Below, piece by piece: positions 58,351-64,000 of a DNA stretch of 64,000 nucleotides (positions are counted from its first letter, which is position 1; each line of letters begins with the position of its first letter). Source of the DNA: Sternotherus odoratus (taxonomy: Eukaryota > Chordata > Testudines > Kinosternidae). The translations under genes and the position numbers were made by a program. Below the pieces are notes generated by a model, which had not been told where the DNA came from, ran no database searches, and saw only the letters and a program-made list of their open reading frames with translations. The stretch spans positions 106,930,438 through 106,994,437 of the forward strand of contig JAVMKO010000006.1 of NCBI GenBank assembly GCA_032164245.1, given 5' to 3'.

Positions 58351-58631
58351 TTATCCATCAGGCCTACCCAAATTCCCCTGCCCCCCCATCCAGGCGGCTG
58401 GCGCTGTGGGGTTCCATCCACTCACACCCCCCAGGCTGGGGGCATCTCCCCCCACATAACGCCAAATCAGCTTCAGTTTTGGACCCCCAAACTGCAGGCC
58501 CCCGTCTTATTTATTGTGATTTTGGGGTGGGGAGCTGGGACCCCACAACCTTGCCCTTCCCCACCCTGCAGCCAGAGTCTTAAGAAACTGATTAGGACCC
58601 ATATCAAGAATTGAGAAAAAAATGTCTTCTC

Positions 58632-58637
58632 AATAAA
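58632..58637 (+). terminator. MYLPF: Poly(A) signal AATAAA of MYLPF
   Basis: AATAAA occurs 282 bp after the stop codon and is followed within 30 bp by a T-rich stretch (CTGTTTTTAACTCTC). It is the first canonical signal in the 3' flank. Confidence 0.8.
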
Positions 58638-58799
58638 GATGAGGAAACCTGTTTTTAACTCTCTCGGTGTCCTAGTCTGTCCCTGTTGCGACTGCTTCTG
58701 GAGTGAGGCACGATGGCTGTTTAGGTAGGGATCAAGGTGGGCTAATGAAGTGGAAGTTGAAATCCTGTCCCCACTGAAGTCTGTGGTTGTTCTCCTGTA

Positions 58800-59535
58800 A
58801 CTTCAGTCAGGACTGGATGTCACAGCAGGTTTTGGAATAAAGAGATTAGATATTTTTATCTGTTCACCTATGGAACTCCCTGCCACATGATTTCATGGAA
58901 TTACAATTTCACACACAGCTCAGGAAATTTGGGATCTGATGGTTCTTAGGAGCCATTCAAACATGTAAAATCAAGACAGCACATTTCAGATGAGATGATT
59001 TTAGACATTAAGCCGTGGAACACTCTGCCACATGATTTTAGGGAGCTAAAACTGCACATGTGGCTTTAGAAAATTTAGTATGTGATGGCTCTTAGGGCAA
59101 AATTAAAGGGCACAAATCAAGACAGCACCTTTTAGAGGGAACATATGAAATAATTGTATCAATTAACCTCTGGATCGCCTGATACATGATTTTGCTGAGT
59201 TAAAATTTCACACGTGGCTTAGAAAATTTAGTATGTGATACATTTTAGGACAGAATTATATTGGGCAAATTAAGGTAGCACATTTCAGAAGGAAGATGAT
59301 TTTAACCAGTAACCAGTGGAACTCCGCGCCACATGAGTTTACAAAGCTTAAACGTTCACTCCCAGTTCAGGAAACAGTAGTGTCTGGTGGTTCTTAGGAA
59401 AGATTCAAGCGGAGAAAGTCAAGACAGCACACTATACGTGGAAGAAACTCGATAATTGTATCTGTTAATCTATGAAACTCCCTGACCCATGATTTCACTG
59501 ACCTAAAATTTCACATTCTGCCCTGAAAATTGGGG
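58800..59535. repeat. Degenerate tandem repeat of about 150 bp, 5 copies
   Basis: Blocks CTCCCTGCCACATGATTTCA, TAAAATTTCACAC, TCAGGAAATT(T)GG and AAATCAAGACAGCAC recur around 58873, 59020, 59175, 59322 and 59477. It occupies the AT-richer gap between MYLPF and the 3' end of QPRT. Some words recall turtle LINE 3' ends but no family is assigned. Confidence 0.8.
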
Positions 59536-59539
59536 CTTA

Positions 59540-60760
<1,221 letters not shown>

Positions 60761-60768
60761 GGTGTCGC

Positions 60769-61300
60769 TCTGCCACGGGAAACCATAGAGGCATGGGGGG
60801 GAAGACATACCAGAGTGTACACTGCTCCTCTATGGCGCCGCCAAGTGGAGGAAGAGGGGAACTGTGCCCAGAGCCCGTGCAACCCTGCTGGGCCAGGCCG
60901 GGACTGGAGTAGCCAGGAGCTCCCCCCCACAGCCAGCTCCCTGCTTTGCGCCCCCCCAGTACCACCTGCTCCCCCTTTTCCCCGGACTCCTGGGTCCCCC
61001 CCGCCCGCTCACAAGGGAAGACAGAGAAGGGGTTCACTCCCAGCTCTTCCCCCCACCCAGGATCCTGTCTGCGTCTCTCCCTCCCCCGCCGGCCTGTCTG
61101 CAGCAAACCCCCTCCCCCAGCCGAAGACAAAGTCCAGCCCATTGCAGAGCAAACAAACCAGACAGAGGAATTCCCACGCCAGGCCACGGACCCCCCCAGC
61201 TCCCGGGCCTGGGGACCCCCTGGGCAGCCGGGATCTTACCTGCCGCTGCCACTCGGGGGAGTCCGGGAGTGAGGGGCAGCTGGGCCGAGATCTGGACAGG
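60769..61300 (-). other. QPRT 5' intron and probable upstream exon end
   Basis: An acceptor CGTGGCAG ends at 60770 just before AGCGACACCATG, and a strong donor CGGCAG|GTAAGATC lies at 61240/61239, defining a 470-bp intron. The upstream exon reads in frame with the QPRT start for over 40 codons without a stop; I treat it as untranslated because human QPRT begins at the equivalent of the internal ATG. Confidence 0.5.
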
Positions 61301-63330
61301 GAGCCCTGGAAGGAGCAGGGGCGGTGGGAGGGGCTGGCCAGGAGGTGGGGCTGGCGGGGGGGGGTGTCTGAGAAAACACCTAGGATGCGCATCACACAGT
61401 ATCAACAGCTTCCCACCCCTTCCCCGAGATGGGCCACGTCCCAGCGCCGGGCGAGGGGTCCCCGGGTGCCCAGCCCCCACCCCAGAGCCAGCCGCATCCC
61501 AGCGCCGGGCGAGGGGTCCCCGTGTCCCATCCTCCAGAGGTAGCAGATTCTGACCGATGCGGGTGTAAAAGACGTTTCAGAAGATACACGAGTCCAAAAT
61601 TCCCCATTTTGCTGTCCACGGGGGTGGGCAGGGTCCCGGCCTTTCTCCCCTCCTGGCCCGTCTCACGTCGCGCCGCCTCGTTGGGACGGAGCCGCCCGAC
61701 GTCCTGGGCGTTCTCGTCCGCAGCCCGATCGCGCGGGAAAGGCGGGTTCCTCCTTCCTTCGGGGAAATCGGTTTCTCCGCTTCCACGCCAACACCCCGGG
61801 GGGGGGGGGGATTTTCCCTCCAAGGATTTCCCTGAGGATTGTCCACCCAAGAAAACGTTTCACACCGTTAACTGTTACGTCACGGCGAACATCCAGCATC
61901 TAGCCACAGCCCAATCGGACCGGGCCGAGTAGCTGTGACGGAGAGCGGCTTCTAGGGGCACCAGGCAGCAAGGGTGGAAAATCGGGACACGGGTGGGGGG
62001 GTAATAGGAGCCTATATAAGAAACCCCCCAAATTGGGACTGTCCCTATCAAACCGGGTCAGCACCCCTGGCCCCTCCCAATCCACCCGCCTTTCACCCTG
62101 TCCCTTCTCTAAGGGGGCTGGGGGAGCGTGGATCATTTTTTAAGGGGGCAGCCACACCCCGCCTGGCCAGACGTGGCTGCTCTTTGGTTGCCCCGTATTT
62201 CACCAGCCGCTCACCCCTCGGGCTGGGTCCTTCCAGAGTTGACACCCCACCCCCGACTTCTCCAGCTCGGAAACCGGGCGATGCGGAAGGAAACGCCGCT
62301 TGCCCTGTCTTTGTGGCGTTGCACCCCGTACCGGACTGGGGTAGCTTTTGGGGGGAGGGTCGCTGCTGCTGTCTGCTTGCCCACTTCCCGTCCCGAATGA
62401 GGTGGGCGCGGCCGCCCACTCTGGCGTTGGTAACTGCGGTTCGCCCGTATTCGTGACTTCCCGTCCACCGCCAGCCCACGCCACCCGACAGGATAGTAAC
62501 GTTCAACCGGGCGAGAGGCCCCAAAAGCTCCCTCCCGCGGCAGGCCCAAGCGGCTCACCCCGGGGGGGACCCGGGACACCGCGTCGCAGCCGTACGGCCA
62601 CAGCCTCGTGAAATCAGCAGTGACCCTTTCGCAGGGACAGGCGGCTGAGGGGGTGGCCCAGGCGATGACAACTCTCTGGAGCGGAGGGGACCCAGCGCCC
62701 CCACCTGTGTTTGCCGGGCTCCGGAGGAAGCAGGCCGCAAGCGGGTGTCAGGGCTAGTGGAGGTGAACCCCTGAGGGCGGATCGGGGTATTTCCTTATTC
62801 TTCCTTTCCACGGCGCAGCAGGTCAACGCGGGTGACCGGACAGCAAGGGGGGAAACTGGGGACTCTGAAAAAGCCCCCCAAAATGGGGATCGTCCCTCTG
62901 AACTCGGGGTGCGCGGGATAACTCCGAGTTCCTTTCCAAAGCAAGTTCCCCCGCAGAACCTCCACCCCTGGGCCTGCCCCAGACCCGCCACTTTCGCCCC
63001 CCAGACCGAAGCCGGAGGTTCCCGCACAGAAAGGGCCCCTCTCCACCGCGGCACGCAGCCGGGACGCTGTCTGGGGGCTGTTCCCCCCGCTGTGGACACC
63101 CACGGGCCCCCGCCAGCCCCCCGCCTCGGGCCGGCCCGCAAGTCATCACGGCGGAACCGCAGCCTGTTTGAGACGGGAGGACCCGGCCCAGGCGACGCCG
63201 GCTGGGGCTCTGGGGCAGTGCCCAGTACCGGGGGGCCCTGCGGCCCGGCTCAGCCCCACTGGCAGGAATGGGGGGGGACCCCTGCGTGCCCGGGGGGAGC
63301 ACAGCTTGAGGGGCAGTTGCTGGCACTGGG
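61301..63330. other. GC-rich flank with no recognised gene
   Basis: Contains two copies of CCAGCGCCGGGCGAGGGGTC (61440 and 61499), related to the CD2BP2 intron 5 repeat, and possible promoter-like GC sequence for QPRT. No coding match; frames up to 250 codons lack family resemblance. Confidence 0.45.
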
Positions 63331-63339
63331 AGTGGGGGG

Positions 63340-64000
63340 CGGCAGGGCTGCGGGGAGGTGCCGGCTCTGGGGGTGCAGGGCTGGTAATGGGGTGCAGGGA
63401 ACACAGCCGGGGGAGGTGTTGGCTCTGGGGGTGCAGGGCTGGTAATGGGGTGCAGGGAACACAGCCGGGGGAGGTGTTGGCTCTGGGGGGGTGCAGGGGC
63501 TGGTAATGGGGTGCAGGGAACACAGCCGGGGGAGGTGCCGGCTCTGGGGGTGCAGGGCTGGTAATGGGGTGTAGGGAACACAGCCGGGGGAGGTGCCGGC
63601 TCTGGGGGTGCAGGGCTGGTAATGGGGTGCGGGGAACACAGTCGGGGGAGGTGCAGGCTCTGGGGGTGCAGGGCTGGTAATGGGGTGCGGGGAACACAGT
63701 CGGGGGAGGTGCAGGCTCTGGGGGGTGCAGGGCTGGTAATGGGGTGCGGGGAACACAGTCGGGGGAGGTGCCGGCTCTGGGGGTGCAGGGCTGGTAATGG
63801 GGTGCGGGGAACACAGCCGGGGGAGGTGCCGGCTCTGGGGGGTGCAGGGGCTGGTAATGGGGTGCGGGGAACACAGCCGGGGGAGGTGCCGGCTCTGGGG
63901 GTGCAGGGGCTGGTAATGGGGTGCGGGGAACACAGCCGGGGGAGGTGCCGGCTCTGGGGGGTGCAGGGGCTGGTAATGGGGTGCGGGGAACACAGCCGGG
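63340..64000. repeat. 59-bp minisatellite, about 11 copies, running off the window edge
   Basis: Unit: GAGGTGCCGGCTCTGGGGGT, GCAGGGCTGGTAATGGGGTG, CGGGGAACACAGCCGGGG. Occasional extra G bases give 60-61 bp units. The array is cut by the right end of the window. Confidence 0.95.

Noticed and set aside
62711..63993. Frames of about 245 codons at the right edge
   Set aside because: They are in the 59-bp minisatellite and flanking GC-rich DNA, with repetitive peptides only.

Overview
This window looks like vertebrate DNA from a GC-rich, gene-dense region, most likely from a turtle (Testudines). The grounds are intron-rich vertebrate genes with GT-AG junctions, CR1-type LINE fragments and a SINE/CR1 3' end of the sauropsid kind, MIR-like SINE pieces turned into tandem repeats, and two copies of one LTR family I associate with turtle genomes (from memory, not searched). 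The extreme GC content and the mass of intronic minisatellites suggest a microchromosome.

Six protein-coding genes can be read. From left to right: (1) minus strand 77-17054, a leukocyte integrin alpha subunit with an I domain (alpha-M/X/D type), 22 exons visible and cut by the left window edge; (2) minus strand 22540-28013, CD2BP2, 6 coding exons; (3) plus strand 33327-33911, a sesquipedalian (PHETA)-like PH-domain protein in one coding exon; (4) minus strand 38699-51162, TBC1D10B, 9 exons with an expanded N-terminal repeat region; (5) plus strand 54552-58350, MYLPF (fast skeletal regulatory myosin light chain), 7 exons; (6) minus strand 59545-60760, QPRT, 3 coding exons with an apparent one-base frameshift. 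CD2BP2, TBC1D10B and MYLPF are also neighbours on human 16p11.2, with leukocyte integrins and QPRT elsewhere on the same arm, so the gene order is conserved synteny rather than a functional operon-like unit.

Most remaining bases are tandem repeats. They fill nearly every intron (111-bp units and CCAAT-bearing units in integrin intron 8; 40-bp and 70-bp units in CD2BP2; 32/34-bp and 57-bp units in TBC1D10B). Many are open in several frames and produce long spurious reading frames. Two solo LTRs with intact 5-bp target duplications lie in introns.

No wholly new enzymatic or defence system is visible. The unusual signals are regulatory-looking arrays: 16 tandem units carrying a CTCF-consensus match in TBC1D10B intron 2, about 17 CCAAT boxes upstream of TBC1D10B, five palindromic octamer (POU-type) sites upstream of the PHETA-like gene, a hairpin array carrying AATAAA on both strands beyond the TBC1D10B 3' end, and an unexplained motif repeated on both sides of CD2BP2. 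Coordinates of exons were derived by hand from splice consensus, reading phase and remembered family sequences.
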